Shown: positions 43,198 through 55,752, counted from the stretch's first letter. The stretch is 60,616 bases of DNA from Bacteroidales bacterium (GCA_025355465.1 JANXZO010000056.1:1-60616); one strand, 5' to 3'. Made by a program: numbers and translations. Notes: a model not told the origin generated them from the letters alone.

Positions 43198-43981
43198 TGC
43201 GCGTTTTATGTTTAATAATATTTTTGCTTAGCAGGGAATAGATCTCACGGTATTCCTCATCGTTTGTAAGCAACCTGAGGTGTTCTTCCATCACCTCCAG
43301 GTCCCCCCGCACCGCCGGCCCTGTCTGTAACCGAAACAGGTTATCGTGTTTTGCATTTCTGGCGGTTTGCTCAATAAGGGGTCTGATAAATTCAAACGGC
43401 AGATTATTCCGGGTTATCAGATCCTCGGCAATTGTATACATGTAATTTGTAAAGTTACAGGCAATGACCGCTGCAAGATGGATTACCTTACGCTGATTGC
43501 CATCTAACCGGTAAACCTTTGAAGACAATCTTGCAGCCATCTCTGTTAACATCTGAAGACCGATCTCATTCCTCGCTTCGATACACAATGGAATTTTACG
43601 AAAATTCACCCTTCGCGATTCATTAAAAGTTTGCAAAGGATATAAAACACCCGTATTCTGAGAAATACATTGAAGGACATTCATTTCAACTGTCCCTGAA
43701 GTATGTACTACCAGCTTACCTTCCAACTTCATTTTTCCGGCTATTAACGGTAAGACCTGGTCGCTGACAGCCACTATATACAAGTCGGCATTACAATCTA
43801 TACTTATTAATTCTGAGGTGTAGGATGCCCCACATTTCTTCGCCAGCTTTATTCCTCTTTGCGGCGAACGGTTTACAATCTGAAGAATGCGGATACCACT
43901 TCTCGCTAAGGCTAAAGCCAGGTGAGACGCAAGGTTTCCCGCCCCAACCATGACAACACTGCTGATTTTGGTGGCAGCCAT
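43190..43981 (-). CDS. Rossmann-fold protein with DUF2520 domain
   Basis: An N-terminal NAD(P)-binding Rossmann fold (VMVGAGNLASHLALALA, with the G-x-G-N-x-A pattern) is followed by the alpha-helical DUF2520 domain (about 130-263), as in F420/6-phosphogluconate-like oxidoreductases. The substrate is unknown. It leads the kdsC-UbiA-maf operon, and a -7 element TATATTTG is at 44010-44017. It could act on a small acid in coenzyme A or lipid metabolism, but nothing in the sequence settles that. Confidence 0.85.
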   Translation of the reverse strand: MAATKISSVVMVGAGNLASHLALALARSGIRILQIVNRSPQRGIKLAKKCGASYTSELISIDCNADLYIVAVSDQVLPLIAGKMKLEGKLVVHTSGTVEMNVLQCISQNTGVLYPLQTFNESRRVNFRKIPLCIEARNEIGLQMLTEMAARLSSKVYRLDGNQRKVIHLAAVIACNFTNYMYTIAEDLITRNNLPFEFIRPLIEQTARNAKHDNLFRLQTGPAVRGDLEVMEEHLRLLTNDEEYREIYSLLSKNIIKHKTRNG

Positions 43982-44009
43982 TACCTTGATTTATTAAAGA
44001 TTAACAATA

Positions 44010-44017
44010 CAAATATA
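44010..44017 (-). promoter_or_regulatory. -7 element of the DUF2520-kdsC-UbiA-maf operon
   Basis: The minus strand reads TATATTTG (TAnnTTTG) 28 bases before the DUF2520 start. The -33 region has only GGTTTCC, not a clear TTG. The 180-base gap to the thioredoxin gene shows nothing else. Confidence 0.5.
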
Positions 44018-44161
44018 TAGTTAAACCATCGGAAACCCTTCCTGATACTATAAAAAACTGTTAAATGTCAAGGTCTGCCTGCACCCGGGATAAGGTGCGC
44101 AGCAATAAAGAGAATGGTTAATTCGTTAAATACTCAGATTTAACAGCCCAAAAACCAAACC

Positions 44162-45352
44162 ATGCGAAAGATTTTTTTTATCCTCCTCATCTCAGTTTTG
44201 TCCATCACCGGTGGTTCTGGCCAGAACCGTTCCATAACTTTCAGAGAACAACCTTTTAAAGAGCTGCAGGCGCTGGCAAAAAGTCAGAATAAGCTTATTT
44301 TTATTGATGCCTATGCAACATGGTGTGGCCCCTGCAAATGGATGTCTGCAAACATGTTCACCAATGATTCTATCGCTGATTATTACAACAAGACATTTAT
44401 CTGTTCAAAGTATGATATGGAGAAAGGCGAAGGCCTGGAATTGCGCTCCAGGTATGAAGTAAAGGCCTACCCTACCCTGCTGTTCATCGACGCGAATGGA
44501 AACATGGTACACAAGCGGGTAGGTGCCCCGCAAAAAGTGCAGGAATATCTTGAAATGGGCCAAACGGCGCTCACCCCCGGACAGGGACTTGCAGCCGTGG
44601 CTAAAAAATACGATGCGGGCAACCCTGACCCTCAGTTACTCATGTTATATCTCAAACGACTGCAGGAAGCATATATGCCGGTAACGGAGCCCCTTGCAAA
44701 GTATTTCACCACCCAGAAGGATGAAAATCTGATCAGCAGTGCCAACTGGAAAATCATTTATTCCTATACCGATGATATGAAATCCAGAGAATTCAGATAC
44801 CTTGTTAAAAACCAGGATAATTTCACAAAGCTGTATACAAAGGATTCCGTTGAAGGAAAGATCAGCCAGGTGTTTCTTCGAACACTGATTACACTGACGC
44901 GCAACCCGAATTTTTCGGAAGAAAATTATAGCACTACGAAGCAGGCTGTCAGAGCGTCAGGATTTTCAGGGGCAGAAAAGGTGATCTTTACGGCAGATAT
45001 AAACATGTACCTGAGCAGAAACCAGGCTGACAAATTCCTTGAAGCTGTGTATACAGGCACAGATAAATACTACAAAGATGACCCACAAATGCTAAACAGT
45101 ATGGCATGGCAGATATTTTCCATGACCGATGACGAAAAATACACCCGGAAAGCACTGGATTGGGCCAAACGATCAGTTGATCTGAAAGGTGAGGCGGCGA
45201 ACACCGATACCTATGCGCAACTTCTTTTTAAACTGGGCAGAAAGGACGAGGCGCTGAAGAATGAGTTGAAAGCTATCGAACTGGCAAAAAATGCAGGTCT
45301 CGAAACGAAAGAATACGATCAGGCACTTGCAAAAATGCAGGGTTCAGAATAA
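44162..45352 (+). CDS. Periplasmic thioredoxin-like protein with helical C-terminal region
   Basis: A signal peptide (MRKIFFILLISVLSITGGSG) and a thioredoxin fold with the active site YATWCGPCKWM (about 50-60) and the cis-Pro region KAYPTLLFID. After about residue 145, a helical region with TPR-like pieces (SVDLKGEAANTDTYAQLLFK...) extends to 396. It probably reduces periplasmic disulfides or delivers electrons to a partner. Single gene, ended by a hairpin at 45373-45406. Confidence 0.88.
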   Translation: MRKIFFILLISVLSITGGSGQNRSITFREQPFKELQALAKSQNKLIFIDAYATWCGPCKWMSANMFTNDSIADYYNKTFICSKYDMEKGEGLELRSRYEVKAYPTLLFIDANGNMVHKRVGAPQKVQEYLEMGQTALTPGQGLAAVAKKYDAGNPDPQLLMLYLKRLQEAYMPVTEPLAKYFTTQKDENLISSANWKIIYSYTDDMKSREFRYLVKNQDNFTKLYTKDSVEGKISQVFLRTLITLTRNPNFSEENYSTTKQAVRASGFSGAEKVIFTADINMYLSRNQADKFLEAVYTGTDKYYKDDPQMLNSMAWQIFSMTDDEKYTRKALDWAKRSVDLKGEAANTDTYAQLLFKLGRKDEALKNELKAIELAKNAGLETKEYDQALAKMQGSE

Positions 45353-45372
45353 ATATCATGTTTTACAGCCGT

Positions 45373-45406
45373 AAAAGCCAGGGCAGTTCAATGTTCTGGC
45401 TTTTTT
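45373..45406 (+). terminator. Bidirectional terminator between the thioredoxin gene and DUF3467
   Basis: AAAAGCCAG (45373-45381) pairs with CTGGCTTTT (45396-45404), loop 14 bases, followed by a T-run on the plus strand. The A-run before the stem gives a T-run on the minus strand, so it can also end the rpoBC-DUF3467 transcript, though it lies directly at that stop codon. Confidence 0.72.
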
Positions 45407-45719
45407 ATGCCTGTGCAGTCGGCATTGGAAAGTTAAACGGGATCTCGCCTTCAGCATCTCTGATCTCCCCATACATGGCTTCGTACTTGGCAACATTTTC
45501 TTTCAGTGCTTTGTACAGTCTTTTCGCATGCTGAGGGGTAAGGATGATTCTCGACTTCACCTTCGCCTTAGGAACCCCCGGCATCATCTTCACGAAATCA
45601 ACGATGAACTCAGCTGGTGAGTGGGTGATGATGGCAAGGTTTGAATAGATACCTTCTCCAACTTCATCAGAAATCTCTATATTGATCTGGTTTCCCGGGA
45701 CGGGCTTCTTGTCTTGCAT
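45405..45719 (-). CDS. DUF3467 protein
   Basis: A 104-residue conserved protein of Bacteroidetes and others with the blocks INIEISDEVGEGIYSNLAII, FIVDFVKMMPG and SRIILTPQHAKRLYKAL. The function is unknown. It follows rpoC by 11 bases, the usual location in this phylum, which suggests a link with transcription or translation. Confidence 0.88.
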   Translation of the reverse strand: MQDKKPVPGNQINIEISDEVGEGIYSNLAIITHSPAEFIVDFVKMMPGVPKAKVKSRIILTPQHAKRLYKALKENVAKYEAMYGEIRDAEGEIPFNFPMPTAQA

Positions 45720-45730
45720 AAATTCGGAGA

Positions 45731-48700
45731 TTAATTTTCCTCTTTGGAAGCCATCAGTGATTCAAACTCCTCCTTGCTACCAACGATCAGACTTTCATAT
45801 TCACGAAGTCCGGTACCGGCAGGAATCAGGTGCCCGACAATAACATTCTCTTTCAGGCCCATCAGGTCATCCTGGCGTGCATTAATGGCAGCCTGGGTGA
45901 GTACTTTGGTCGTTTCCTGGAAGGATGCAGCCGATATCCAACTCTTGGTTTGCAGCGAAGCACGTGTGATTCCCTGAAGTATCTGAAAAGCAGTGGCAGG
46001 TTTAGCATCGCGGGCGTCGACAATTTTACGATCCTTGCGTTTCAACATCGAATTATCATCGCGAAGTTTACGTGCGCTGATAATCTGACCAGACTTAAGA
46101 GTGGGAGAATCTCCCGGATCTTCAACAACCTTCTTTCCAAAAATCCAGTCATTCTCTTCCTGGAAGTCGATCTTATTGATAAGTTCACCCTCAAGAAATC
46201 TTGAATCGCCGGGATCTTCGACCTCAACCTTGCGCATCATCTGGCGCACAATGGTCTCGAAATGCTTGTCATTGATCTTTACACCCTGGAGACGATAAAC
46301 CTCCTGGATTTCGTTCACAATGTATTCCTGAACCTTCATGGGTCCCTTGATCGCAAGGATATCGCTCGGCGTGAGCGCTCCATCCGACAAAGGTGTACCA
46401 GCCTTTACATAGTCGTTTTCCTGTGCCAGGATCTGTTTGGATGTGGGGACAAGGTAGCGTTTCTCTTCACCGGTTTTTGAGGTAATGATGACTTCACGGT
46501 TACCTCTCTTTAGTTTCTTGGCGAAAGACACAACACCATCGATTTCAGAAACAACGGCGGGATCCGACGGGTTACGGGCCTCAAACAGCTCAGTAACACG
46601 CGGAAGTCCTCCTGTGATGTCACCGGCCTTTCCAATGGCACGCGGAATTTTCACGAGAATTTCACCCGGTTTGATTTTGGAATTATCTTCGATAATGATA
46701 TGTGCTCCAACCGGTATGTCATAGGTTCTGATAACCTCGCCAGAGGCAGAGAGGATGTTGATAGCCGGATTTTTGGCTTTCTGACGTGATTCGATAACCA
46801 CCTTTTCATGGTAACCGGTCTGTTCATCAGATTCAACGCGGAAGGTAACGTTTTCAATAATATTTTCGAAACTTACCTTACCCCCGATTTCGGAAAGAAT
46901 TACCGCATTGTAGGGATCCCAGTCGCTGATCAGCTGACCTTTTTTAACCTCATCACCATTGCGGAAATAGTTGCGGGCACCATAGGGAATATGAGCCGAA
47001 GTAAGGGCAATGTGGGTTTTCTTATCAACGATCCGCATTTCAGCTGACCGTCCGATAACGATATCGATCTTCTCACCTGATTCCTGAGTAAATTCAACGG
47101 AACGAAGCTCTTCAATTTCAAGAACACCTTCATGTTTGGCTTCAATACGGGAGGCGCTAGCAATGTTTACACCGCCGGCAACACCCCCTACGTGGAACGT
47201 ACGAAGCGTAAGCTGTGTACCAGGCTCACCGATCGATTGTGCTGCAATTACGCCTACCGCCTCACCGCGCTGAACCATTATCCCGGTAGCAAGGTTACGA
47301 CCATAGCATTTGGCACAAACACCCTTTTTTGATTCACAGGTGAGTACCGACCTGATCTCCACTCCTTCAAGCGGTGACGCGTCAATTGTAGCAGCCACTT
47401 CTTCCGTGATCTCACTTCCTGCAGTAATGATCAGTTCACCGGTTTGCGGATGGTATACATCATGGAGGGTCACACGACCAAGTACCCGGTCATAGAGTGA
47501 TTCGACAGTTTCTTCTGCTTTGCGGAGCGCGGTAATGGTAAGTCCCCTGAGGGTTCCGCAATCTTCTTCGGAAATAATGACATCCTGTGAAACATCAACC
47601 AACCGACGTGTCAGGTAACCGGCATCAGCTGTCTTGAGAGCGGTATCGGCAAGACCTTTACGCGCACCGTGGGTAGAGATAAAGTACTCAAGTACCGAAA
47701 GGCCCTCTTTAAAGTTGGAGAGGATCGGGTTTTCAATAATTTCACCACCGGAAGCACCAGATTTCTGAGGCTTTGCCATCAGTCCGCGCATACCGGAGAG
47801 CTGTCTGATCTGCTCTTTGGAACCACGGGCACCTGAATCAAGCATCATATACACCGGATTGAACCCCTGCTTGTCTTTGGAAAGCTGATTCATCAGTTTT
47901 ACCGTAAGCTGGGAGTTGGTGTGGGTCCAGATGTCGATGATCTGATTGTAACGTTCGTTGTTGGTGATGAACCCCATGTTGTAGTTATTCACAACCTCTT
48001 CAACTTCAGTCATTGCTTCTCCAACCATGGTCTCCTTGATCTCAGGAATCAGTACATCATCCAGGTTGAACGACAGACCTCCTTTGAAAGCCATTTTAAA
48101 ACCGAGGTCCTTGATATCATCGAGAAACTTGGCCGTTTTGGCAGTACCGGTCTTTTTCAGGATCGATCCGATAATATCCCGCAGTGCCTTCTTGGTAAGC
48201 AGCTGATTGATATATCCATATTCTTGTGGAACAACCTGATTGAACAGGATACGTCCTACGGTAGTTTCTATGATTTTTGTAACCTGTTCATCATTCTCCA
48301 TGAAGGTGTGACGGACTTTGATGTTGGTGTGCAGGTCGACAACCTTTTCGTTGTAGGCAATTATCACCTCTTCCGGAGAATAGAAAGTCATTCCTTCTCC
48401 CCTCACAATGTGCTCAGGTTCGCTTTTGCGGGACTTGGTCATATAATACAGACCCAGAACCATATCCTGGGATGGAACCGTTATCGGAGCGCCATTGGCG
48501 GGGTTCAGAATGTTATGCGAAGCGAGCATCAAAAGCTGTGCTTCAAGGATGGCAGCATTGCCGAGCGGTACGTGCACTGCCATCTGGTCACCGTCGAAGT
48601 CGGCGTTGAATGCAGTACAAACCAGTGGATGAAGCTGAATGGCTTTACCTTCAATAAGTTTGGGCTGAAATGCCTGGATCCCCAACCGGTGCAGTGTAGG

Positions 48701-50020
48701 AGCACGGTTAAGTAAAACAGGGTGACCCTTAAGAATATTTTCGAGGATATCCCAAACAACAGGATCCTTGCGGTCAACGATTTTTTTGGCCGACTTAACA
48801 GTCTTCACAATACCTCTTTCCAGCATCTTGCGGATGATGAACGGCTTGAAAAGCTCAGAAGCCATATCTTTGGGTAACCCGCATTCGCTGAGTTTCATTT
48901 CTGGACCTACAACGATAACCGAACGACCCGAGTAGTCGACACGTTTTCCAAGCAGGTTCTGGCGGAACCGACCCTGCTTGCCTTTCAGACTGTCGCTAAG
49001 AGATTTGAGTGCACGGTTTGATTCGGTCTTAACAGCACTGGCCTTACGGGAGTTGTCAAACAGAGAATCAACTGCTTCCTGCAGCATACGTTTCTCATTA
49101 CGCAGAATAACATCCGGTGCTTTAATTTCGATAAGCCTTTTCAGACGGTTGTTGCGGATGATAACACGACGGTACAGGTCATTCAGGTCAGAGGTGGCAA
49201 AACGGCCGCCATCGAGGGGCACCAATGGCCGGAGTTCTGGCGGAATAACGGGCACCACCTTCACGATCATCCATTCGGGGCGATTTTCCAGGCGCTTCTG
49301 AGCGTCACGGAAAGATTCGAAGACCTGAAGACGTTTCAGCGCTTCAGCTTTACGCTGCTGCGAAGTTTCGGTGTTGGCTTTAAAACGGAGGTCATATGAT
49401 TCCTTGTCCAGGTCAATCCGTGAAAGGAGTTCGGCCAATGCTTCTGCACCCATCTTGGCAACGAACTTGGCCGGATCAGAATCATCGAGGTACTGGTTTT
49501 CCTGTGGAAGCTTCTCCATGATGTCGAAGTACTCCTCCTCAGACAGGAAATCAAGGTAATTGATTCCATCGGCCTGCTTTACTCCAGGGTTGACAACCAC
49601 ATACTTCTCATAGTAGATGATTGATTCCAGCTTTTTGGTAGGAAGGCCAAGCAGGGATCCAATCTTATTGGGCAAGGATCGGAAAAACCAGATGTGAGCA
49701 ACAGGCACAACAAGCTGGATGTGTCCCATCCGCTCACGCCGCACTTTTTTCTCTGTTACCTCAACACCGCAACGGTCGCAAACGATACCTTTGTACCGGA
49801 TGCGTTTATATTTACCGCAATGACATTCCCAGTCTTTTACGGGGCCGAAGATGCGTTCGCAAAACAAACCATCACGCTCAGGTTTATAAGTCCTGTAATT
49901 GATAGTTTCCGGCTTAAGCACCTCTCCACTCGAAAACTCTAAGATCTTCTCCGGTGAAGCAAGGCTAATGGTAATCTTGGAAAAGCTGCTGTTAACCTGA
50001 CCGTCTTTTCTGTAAGCCAT
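45731..50020 (-). CDS. rpoC: RNA polymerase beta' subunit
   Basis: A complete 1429-residue subunit, within the Bacteroidetes size range. The zinc ribbon has CHC (66-68) and CDRC (81-84), the active-site motif NADFDGDQ lies near residue 470, the bridge/trigger region contains [23 protein letters not shown], here cut to [18 protein letters not shown], and a second Zn site is [11 protein letters not shown]. Follows rpoB by 69 bases. Confidence 0.98.
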   Translation of the reverse strand: MAYRKDGQVNSSFSKITISLASPEKILEFSSGEVLKPETINYRTYKPERDGLFCERIFGPVKDWECHCGKYKRIRYKGIVCDRCGVEVTEKKVRRERMGHIQLVVPVAHIWFFRSLPNKIGSLLGLPTKKLESIIYYEKYVVVNPGVKQADGINYLDFLSEEEYFDIMEKLPQENQYLDDSDPAKFVAKMGAEALAELLSRIDLDKESYDLRFKANTETSQQRKAEALKRLQVFESFRDAQKRLENRPEWMIVKVVPVIPPELRPLVPLDGGRFATSDLNDLYRRVIIRNNRLKRLIEIKAPDVILRNEKRMLQEAVDSLFDNSRKASAVKTESNRALKSLSDSLKGKQGRFRQNLLGKRVDYSGRSVIVVGPEMKLSECGLPKDMASELFKPFIIRKMLERGIVKTVKSAKKIVDRKDPVVWDILENILKGHPVLLNRAPTLHRLGIQAFQPKLIEGKAIQLHPLVCTAFNADFDGDQMAVHVPLGNAAILEAQLLMLASHNILNPANGAPITVPSQDMVLGLYYMTKSRKSEPEHIVRGEGMTFYSPEEVIIAYNEKVVDLHTNIKVRHTFMENDEQVTKIIETTVGRILFNQVVPQEYGYINQLLTKKALRDIIGSILKKTGTAKTAKFLDDIKDLGFKMAFKGGLSFNLDDVLIPEIKETMVGEAMTEVEEVVNNYNMGFITNNERYNQIIDIWTHTNSQLTVKLMNQLSKDKQGFNPVYMMLDSGARGSKEQIRQLSGMRGLMAKPQKSGASGGEIIENPILSNFKEGLSVLEYFISTHGARKGLADTALKTADAGYLTRRLVDVSQDVIISEEDCGTLRGLTITALRKAEETVESLYDRVLGRVTLHDVYHPQTGELIITAGSEITEEVAATIDASPLEGVEIRSVLTCESKKGVCAKCYGRNLATGIMVQRGEAVGVIAAQSIGEPGTQLTLRTFHVGGVAGGVNIASASRIEAKHEGVLEIEELRSVEFTQESGEKIDIVIGRSAEMRIVDKKTHIALTSAHIPYGARNYFRNGDEVKKGQLISDWDPYNAVILSEIGGKVSFENIIENVTFRVESDEQTGYHEKVVIESRQKAKNPAINILSASGEVIRTYDIPVGAHIIIEDNSKIKPGEILVKIPRAIGKAGDITGGLPRVTELFEARNPSDPAVVSEIDGVVSFAKKLKRGNREVIITSKTGEEKRYLVPTSKQILAQENDYVKAGTPLSDGALTPSDILAIKGPMKVQEYIVNEIQEVYRLQGVKINDKHFETIVRQMMRKVEVEDPGDSRFLEGELINKIDFQEENDWIFGKKVVEDPGDSPTLKSGQIISARKLRDDNSMLKRKDRKIVDARDAKPATAFQILQGITRASLQTKSWISAASFQETTKVLTQAAINARQDDLMGLKENVIVGHLIPAGTGLREYESLIVGSKEEFESLMASKEEN

Positions 50021-50089
50021 ATTTATTTATTTGTCGATTGAAAACGAAAAACACTTATTCACACGCAAAGGCTGGTAATCGCCTACGGA

Positions 50090-53000
50090 TCAATCAAACG
50101 AAAGGTTCAATCCCAGTCCGCGCAATTCGTGGACAAGAACGTTGAACGATTCGGGGATACCCGGAGTTGGCATGGATTCTCCCTTCACAATGCTTTCGTA
50201 CGCTTTGGCACGGCCAATAACGTCGTCCGATTTAACGGTCTGGATCTCAAGCAGGATATTCGCAGCACCAAAGGCTTCAAGTGCCCAGACTTCCATCTCA
50301 CCAAAACGCTGCCCGCCGAACTGTGCTTTACCACCAAGGGGTTGCTGTGTAATGAGTGAATAGGGTCCGATGGAGCGTGCATGCATCTTGTCGTCGACCA
50401 TATGATGGAGCTTAAGAATGTAGATGTAACCTACAGTCGTTGGCTGGTCAAATCGTTCACCTGACAGACCATCATGCAGGTACACTTTGCCATTGCGCGG
50501 CAGTCCTGCCTTCTCCATATAGTCATTGATCTGACTTATGGTAGCTCCGTCGAAGATCGGGGTTGTAAACTGAAGGTTTAACCGCTTTCCAGCCCAACCG
50601 AGAATGGTTTCATAAATTTGTCCGAGATTCATACGCGAAGGAACACCCAGTGGATTCAGCACCACGTCAACCGGAGTACCATCCTCAAGGAATGGCATAT
50701 CCTCTTCACGTACAATTCGTGCAACAATCCCCTTATTACCATGGCGTCCTGCCATCTTATCTCCCACCTTCAGCTTACGCTTCTTGGCGATATACACTTT
50801 GGCCATCTGAACAATGCCCGCAGGAAGATCGTCGCCTACAACGGCCACGAACTTTTTACGGTTATGAACTCCCTGGATCTCTTTGAATTTGATGATAAAA
50901 TTATTGATAAGGATCTTGATAAGGTCGTTTTTCTCCTTATCCGTTGTCCATTTATTTGGATTTACATTCAGGTAATCGATATCAAACAGGTTCTTGGTGG
51001 TAAACTTTGCGCCTTTGGTAACCACCTCCTGCTTGAAATTATTAAAGACACCCTGTGAAACTTTACCACTGACTAGCACATTGAGCTTCTCAACCAGTCT
51101 CGCCTTGACCTTATCAACATCTTTCTGATAATCGTCATCGAGTTTTTTGAGGTCATCTTTTTCCTTCGCTTTTGCTTTGCGGTCTTTGATGATCCTGGAA
51201 AAAAGTTTTTTCTCAATCACGACACCCTTCATTGAAGGAGGAGCTTTGAGTGAAGCATCTTTCACATCACCTGCCTTGTCGCCGAAAATTGCGCGCAACA
51301 GTTTTTCTTCCGGTGTAGGATCACTCTCCCCTTTGGGGGTGATTTTACCAATAAGGATATCCCCTTCGTTTACTTCTGCTCCGATCCGGATCAGGCCATT
51401 TTCATCAAGATCCTTGGTGGCTTCGGCACTTACGTTCGGGATGTCGTTCGTAAGTTCTTCCACACCACGTTTGGTATCGCGCACCTCAAGCGTAAATTCT
51501 TCAATATGGATCGAGGTAAAGATGTCTTCCTTGACAACCTTTTCTGAAATAACAATAGCATCTTCGAAGTTGTAACCTTTCCATGGCATAAATGCCACCA
51601 TCAGGTTTCTGCCCAGGGCTAGCGATCCATCCTTGGTTGCATAACCTTCGCAAAGTACCTGGCCTTTTGACACCTTGTCGCCTTTACGAACAATGGGCCG
51701 AAGGTTTACACAAGTATTCTGGTTGGTTCTCGCAAACTTGGTCAGTGTATAACGTTTTGTATCATCATCGAAACTAACCAGTCGTTCTTTCTCATCGCGG
51801 ATATAGCGGATAACAATCTCCGTTGCATCCACATATTCAACCGTACCATCGCCTTCAGCGTTGATAAGTACCCGGGAATCACGGGCCACGAGATCTTCAA
51901 TGCCGGTACCCACAATTGACACTTCAGGGTTCAGTAACGGAACGGCCTGGCGCATCATATTGGATCCCATGAGAGCACGGTTCGCATCATCGTGTTCGAG
52001 GAACGGAATCAGCGAGGCGGCGATGGAAGCGATCTGGTTGGGTGCCGTGTCTACAAGGTCAACCTTAGTCTTGTCAACAATCGGGTAATCAGCAAGAAAA
52101 CGGACTTTCACCTTGCTTTCGTTGAAATTACCCTTGCTATCCATGGGCGTAGTAGCCTGCGCGATGATTTTGTGTTCCTCCTCTTCGGCGGTAAGATAGA
52201 TCGGCTGCTCTTCAATTGCAACACGACCCTCAAGAACCCTGTGATAAGGGGTTTCGATAAAACCGAGTTTGTCGATCTTCGCAAACACACAAAGTGAAGA
52301 GATCAAACCGATGTTCGGGCCTTCCGGAGTTTCAATCGTACAAAGACGACCATAATGGGTGTAGTGAACGTCGCGTACCTCAAAACCGGCTCGCTCGCGC
52401 GACAAACCACCAGGCCCGAGGGCAGAGATTCTACGTTTGTGAGTTAGTTCTGATAGCGGATTGGTCTGATCCATGAACTGAGAAAGCTGGTTCGTCCCAA
52501 AAAAAGTATTGATAACCGACGACAATGTTTTCGCGTTGATCAGATCCATCGGGGTGAATACTTCGTTGTCGCGAACATTCATGCGCTCACGGATGGTACG
52601 GGCCATGCGAGACAGTCCCACACCAAACTGGTTGTACAATTGCTCACCAACAGTTCTTACGCGGCGGTTACTCAAATGGTCAATATCATCAACCTCCGCT
52701 TTAGAATTGACAAGTTCGATCAGGTACTTAATAATGGAGATGATGTCTTCCTTGGTCAGGACCTTCGTCTCCATGGGTGTGGAAAGGTTCAGCTTGCGGT
52801 TAATACGGTAGCGGCCTACGTCCCCAAGATCATAACGTTTGTCAGAGAAAAAGAGCTTTTCAATAATTCCGCGCGCGGTCTCCTCATCGGGAGGTTCGGC
52901 ATTACGCAACTGACGGTAAATAAACTCGACAGCCTCCTTTTCTGAGTTTGCCGGGTCTTTCTGCAAGGTATTAAAAATGATGGAATAGTCGGTAGCCAGG

Positions 53001-53896
53001 GCCTCTTCACGGTGAATCAGGATGGCTTTGATACCGGCATCCAGAATCTGATCGATGTGATCATTCTCAAGAATGGTTTCACGTTCAATAATTACCTCAG
53101 TACGTTCAATGGAGACAACCTCGCCGGTATCTTCATCAACAAAATCTTCAATCCAGGAGCGAACTACCCGGGCAGCAAGTTTTGAACCCACAACGCGTTT
53201 TAAGGCAGCACGGCTAACTTTTATTTCCTGGGCCAGACCAAAAATCTCAAGAATATCCTTATCAGTCTCAAATCCAATGGCCCGGAGCAATGTGGTAACC
53301 GGCAATTTCTTTTTCCGGTCAATGTAAGCATACATCACATTGTTGATGTCGGTCGTAAATTCAATCCAGGAACCTTTAAAGGGTATGATCCTGGCCGAAT
53401 ACAACTGGGCTCCATTGGCGTGGAAACTAGTACTGAAAAACACACCCGGGGAACGGTGTAACTGTGAAACGACGACACGTTCAGCGCCGTTGATCACGAA
53501 GGTACCACGTGGTGTCATATACGGGATCATTCCCAGGTAAACATCCTGGATAATAGTCTCGAAATCCTCATGCTCCGGATCGGTACAATAAAGCTTCAGT
53601 TTTGCTTTCAGCGGAACACTGTAAGTAAGTCCGCGCTCAATACACTCTTCAATGGAATACCTGGGAGGATCGATGAAATAATCCAGAAATTCGAGCACGA
53701 AATTATTTCGGGCATCGGAAATCGGGAAATTTTCAGCAAAAACCTTGTATAAGCCCTCGTTGACCCGGTTCTCAGGATTTGTTTCCAGTTGGAAAAAATC
53801 CTGGAAGGATTTCACCTGAATGTCAAGAAAATCAGGATACTCAGCTTGTATCTTGGTAGATCCAAAGCGAATTCGTTCGGTTTTTTTTGAAGCCAA
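50090..53896 (-). CDS. rpoB: RNA polymerase beta subunit
   Basis: A complete 1268-residue subunit. Typical blocks: SKTERIRFG-type N-terminus, the rifampicin region [19 protein letters not shown] and [20 protein letters not shown] (split here), [20 protein letters not shown], and the C-terminal [12 protein letters not shown]. The rif pocket is [16 protein letters not shown], the rifampicin-sensitive form. A terminator-like hairpin lies 104 bases upstream, between rplL and rpoB. Confidence 0.98.
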   Translation of the reverse strand: MASKKTERIRFGSTKIQAEYPDFLDIQVKSFQDFFQLETNPENRVNEGLYKVFAENFPISDARNNFVLEFLDYFIDPPRYSIEECIERGLTYSVPLKAKLKLYCTDPEHEDFETIIQDVYLGMIPYMTPRGTFVINGAERVVVSQLHRSPGVFFSTSFHANGAQLYSARIIPFKGSWIEFTTDINNVMYAYIDRKKKLPVTTLLRAIGFETDKDILEIFGLAQEIKVSRAALKRVVGSKLAARVVRSWIEDFVDEDTGEVVSIERTEVIIERETILENDHIDQILDAGIKAILIHREEALATDYSIIFNTLQKDPANSEKEAVEFIYRQLRNAEPPDEETARGIIEKLFFSDKRYDLGDVGRYRINRKLNLSTPMETKVLTKEDIISIIKYLIELVNSKAEVDDIDHLSNRRVRTVGEQLYNQFGVGLSRMARTIRERMNVRDNEVFTPMDLINAKTLSSVINTFFGTNQLSQFMDQTNPLSELTHKRRISALGPGGLSRERAGFEVRDVHYTHYGRLCTIETPEGPNIGLISSLCVFAKIDKLGFIETPYHRVLEGRVAIEEQPIYLTAEEEEHKIIAQATTPMDSKGNFNESKVKVRFLADYPIVDKTKVDLVDTAPNQIASIAASLIPFLEHDDANRALMGSNMMRQAVPLLNPEVSIVGTGIEDLVARDSRVLINAEGDGTVEYVDATEIVIRYIRDEKERLVSFDDDTKRYTLTKFARTNQNTCVNLRPIVRKGDKVSKGQVLCEGYATKDGSLALGRNLMVAFMPWKGYNFEDAIVISEKVVKEDIFTSIHIEEFTLEVRDTKRGVEELTNDIPNVSAEATKDLDENGLIRIGAEVNEGDILIGKITPKGESDPTPEEKLLRAIFGDKAGDVKDASLKAPPSMKGVVIEKKLFSRIIKDRKAKAKEKDDLKKLDDDYQKDVDKVKARLVEKLNVLVSGKVSQGVFNNFKQEVVTKGAKFTTKNLFDIDYLNVNPNKWTTDKEKNDLIKILINNFIIKFKEIQGVHNRKKFVAVVGDDLPAGIVQMAKVYIAKKRKLKVGDKMAGRHGNKGIVARIVREEDMPFLEDGTPVDVVLNPLGVPSRMNLGQIYETILGWAGKRLNLQFTTPIFDGATISQINDYMEKAGLPRNGKVYLHDGLSGERFDQPTTVGYIYILKLHHMVDDKMHARSIGPYSLITQQPLGGKAQFGGQRFGEMEVWALEAFGAANILLEIQTVKSDDVIGRAKAYESIVKGESMPTPGIPESFNVLVHELRGLGLNLSFD

Positions 53897-53999
53897 GGTT
53901 GTTATTTTTTACTCCCGTCACGCCGACAGGAAAGTTTCAAATTACTTCTTATTGTACTTTTCCGGGCAGGTTGTCAGGGTGCCTGGTCGTGAAAATAAA

Positions 54000-54034
54000 T
54001 CATAGACCTCTTCACTTTTGGAAGAGATCTATGA
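54000..54034 (-). terminator. Attenuator-like hairpin between rplL and rpoB
   Basis: Arms at 54000-54013 and 54021-54034 pair over 14 bases with one mismatch around a seven-base loop. On the transcribed (minus) strand the 3' arm is followed by TTTATTTTC. It may reduce readthrough into rpoBC or serve as a processing site, matching the known attenuator position in the E. coli operon. The 166-base gap has no other clear signal. Confidence 0.55.
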
Positions 54035-54062
54035 TAAATTTCTGGTATAAGAAAGAATCGTC

Positions 54063-54437
54063 TTACTTAATTTCAACCTCTGCACCAGCCTCCTTTAATT
54101 GAGCAAACAATGCATCTGCTTCATCCCTGGTAACACCTTCTTTGATCGCTTTAGGTGCAGCATCCACTAATTCCTTGGCTTCTTTCAGACCAAGGCTGGT
54201 CAGTTCCTTAACTAATTTAACAACAGCTAATTTAGCCTGTCCGGCTGATTTAAGGATAACATCAAATGTTGATTTTTCCTCAGCAACAGGAGCAGCAACG
54301 GCAGCAGGACCGGCAACAGCAACAGCTGCAGCAGCGGGTTCAATGCCATACTCATCCTTCAGGATTTTTGCTAATTCATTAACCTCTTTAACTGTCAAAT
54401 TAACTAACTGTTCTGCAAAAGCTTTTAAATCTGCCAT
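54063..54437 (-). CDS. rplL: 50S ribosomal protein L7/L12
   Basis: A 124-residue stalk protein: an N-terminal dimerisation helix pair, an Ala/Val-rich hinge ([18 protein letters not shown]), and the conserved factor-binding C-terminal domain with [17 protein letters not shown] and [15 protein letters not shown]. It recruits translational GTPases. Confidence 0.97.
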   Translation of the reverse strand: MADLKAFAEQLVNLTVKEVNELAKILKDEYGIEPAAAAVAVAGPAAVAAPVAEEKSTFDVILKSAGQAKLAVVKLVKELTSLGLKEAKELVDAAPKAIKEGVTRDEADALFAQLKEAGAEVEIK

Positions 54438-54509
54438 TTTGATTACTTTTTATGATTGTTAATAATTGCTTTTTACTATTTTTCTCAGGGTTGGCACAAC
54501 GGCCACTCC

Positions 54510-55031
54510 CTACTCAGGCCGTTCGGATAACGTTTTGACAACACCGGCGATGGTACCGCCACCCGATTGCAATGCCGAAAGGACATTTTTTGCCGGGGAT
54601 TGCAGTAACCCAATAAGGTCGCCAAGAAGTTCGTACTTCGACTTGATATTTACCAGAGCATCCAGCTGATCATCGCCAAGGTAGATGGTTTCCTCTACAT
54701 AAGCGCCCTTCAGGATAGGCTTCGGGGAGGTCTTGCGAAACTCCTTGATCAGTTTGGCCGGGTCTCCAGAAATTTCCGAAAACATAATGGAAGTTGCGCC
54801 TTTAAGCACCGGGTACAGCTCCTCGAAGGACCTGCCGCTTTTCTCCATGGCCTTATGTAACAAGGTATTCTTGACCACCGTCAGCTTTACATTCCGCTTG
54901 AAACACGTTCTCCTTAACCTGCTGGTAGCATCCGCATTAAGGGCAGAAGTATCCGTCAGGTAAAAGGTATTGGCGCTTTTGAGCTGATCAGCCAGGGAAT
55001 CAATAAGCTGGGATTTTTCGTCTTTTTTCAT
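54510..55031 (-). CDS. rplJ: 50S ribosomal protein L10
   Basis: A 173-residue stalk base that carries L7/L12 dimers. ADATSRLRRTC, KRNVKLTVVKNTLLHKA and PAKLIKEFRK are family marks. It begins 31 bases after rplA, too short for a full L10 leader. Confidence 0.95.
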   Translation of the reverse strand: MKKDEKSQLIDSLADQLKSANTFYLTDTSALNADATSRLRRTCFKRNVKLTVVKNTLLHKAMEKSGRSFEELYPVLKGATSIMFSEISGDPAKLIKEFRKTSPKPILKGAYVEETIYLGDDQLDALVNIKSKYELLGDLIGLLQSPAKNVLSALQSGGGTIAGVVKTLSERPE

Positions 55032-55062
55032 GATTATTTTCTCAAAAGTTCAGTAATAATGC

Positions 55063-55752
55063 TTAAACCGATTTAGGATCAACCTGAATGCTCGGACTCA
55101 TGGTACTCGACATGTAAATACTCTTCACATAAGTACCTTTTGCCGATGCAGGTTTCAGTTTTATGATCGTCTGAAGGAGTTCATGTGCATTTTCCACGAT
55201 CTTCTCCGGGTCGAAGGAAGCTTTCGCTACCGAAGCGTGAATAATACCAAATTTGTCCACCTTAAAGTCGATCTTACCGGCTTTCACATCTTTAACGGCC
55301 TTTCCAATTTCCATGGTAACGGTCCCCGTTTTGGGGTTGGGCATCAATCCGCGGGGTCCGAGGATCTTTCCTAAAGCACCAACCTTGGCCATAACACTGG
55401 GCATGGTAATGATCACGTCAACATCCGTCCATCCTCCTTTGATCTTATCGACATATTCGTCAAGACCAGCGAAGTCTGCGCCGGCTTCCAGTGCTTCAGC
55501 CTCCTTGTCGGGAGTACAAAGTACCAGAACACGGATGGTTTTACCGGTACCATGCGGAAGCGTAACGATACCACGAACCATCTGATTGGCCTTGCGGGGA
55601 TCTACCCCCAGGCGGACATCAATATCTACGGATGAATCAAATTTAGTATTGCTGATCTGTTTAACAATACCGGCTGCATCCAACAGCGAATAAACGGCGT
55701 TCTTATCAAATTTTGACAAGGCAACCTTCCTCTTTTTTGTAAGCTTTATCAT
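55063..55752 (-). CDS. rplA: 50S ribosomal protein L1
   Basis: A 229-residue L1 with the conserved NPKTGTVT and [10 protein letters not shown] segments, [15 protein letters not shown] and [12 protein letters not shown]1 of many bacteria represses its own operon by binding the mRNA; the 93-base gap to rplK could hold such a site but no clear structure is seen. Confidence 0.97.
   Translation of the reverse strand: MIKLTKKRKVALSKFDKNAVYSLLDAAGIVKQISNTKFDSSVDIDVRLGVDPRKANQMVRGIVTLPHGTGKTIRVLVLCTPDKEAEALEAGADFAGLDEYVDKIKGGWTDVDVIITMPSVMAKVGALGKILGPRGLMPNPKTGTVTMEIGKAVKDVKAGKIDFKVDKFGIIHASVAKASFDPEKIVENAHELLQTIIKLKPASAKGTYVKSIYMSSTMSPSIQVDPKSV

Noticed and set aside
47921-48715. 264-codon plus-strand frame over rpoC
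   Set aside because: Antisense to conserved RpoC core; a codon-shadow of a slow-evolving gene.
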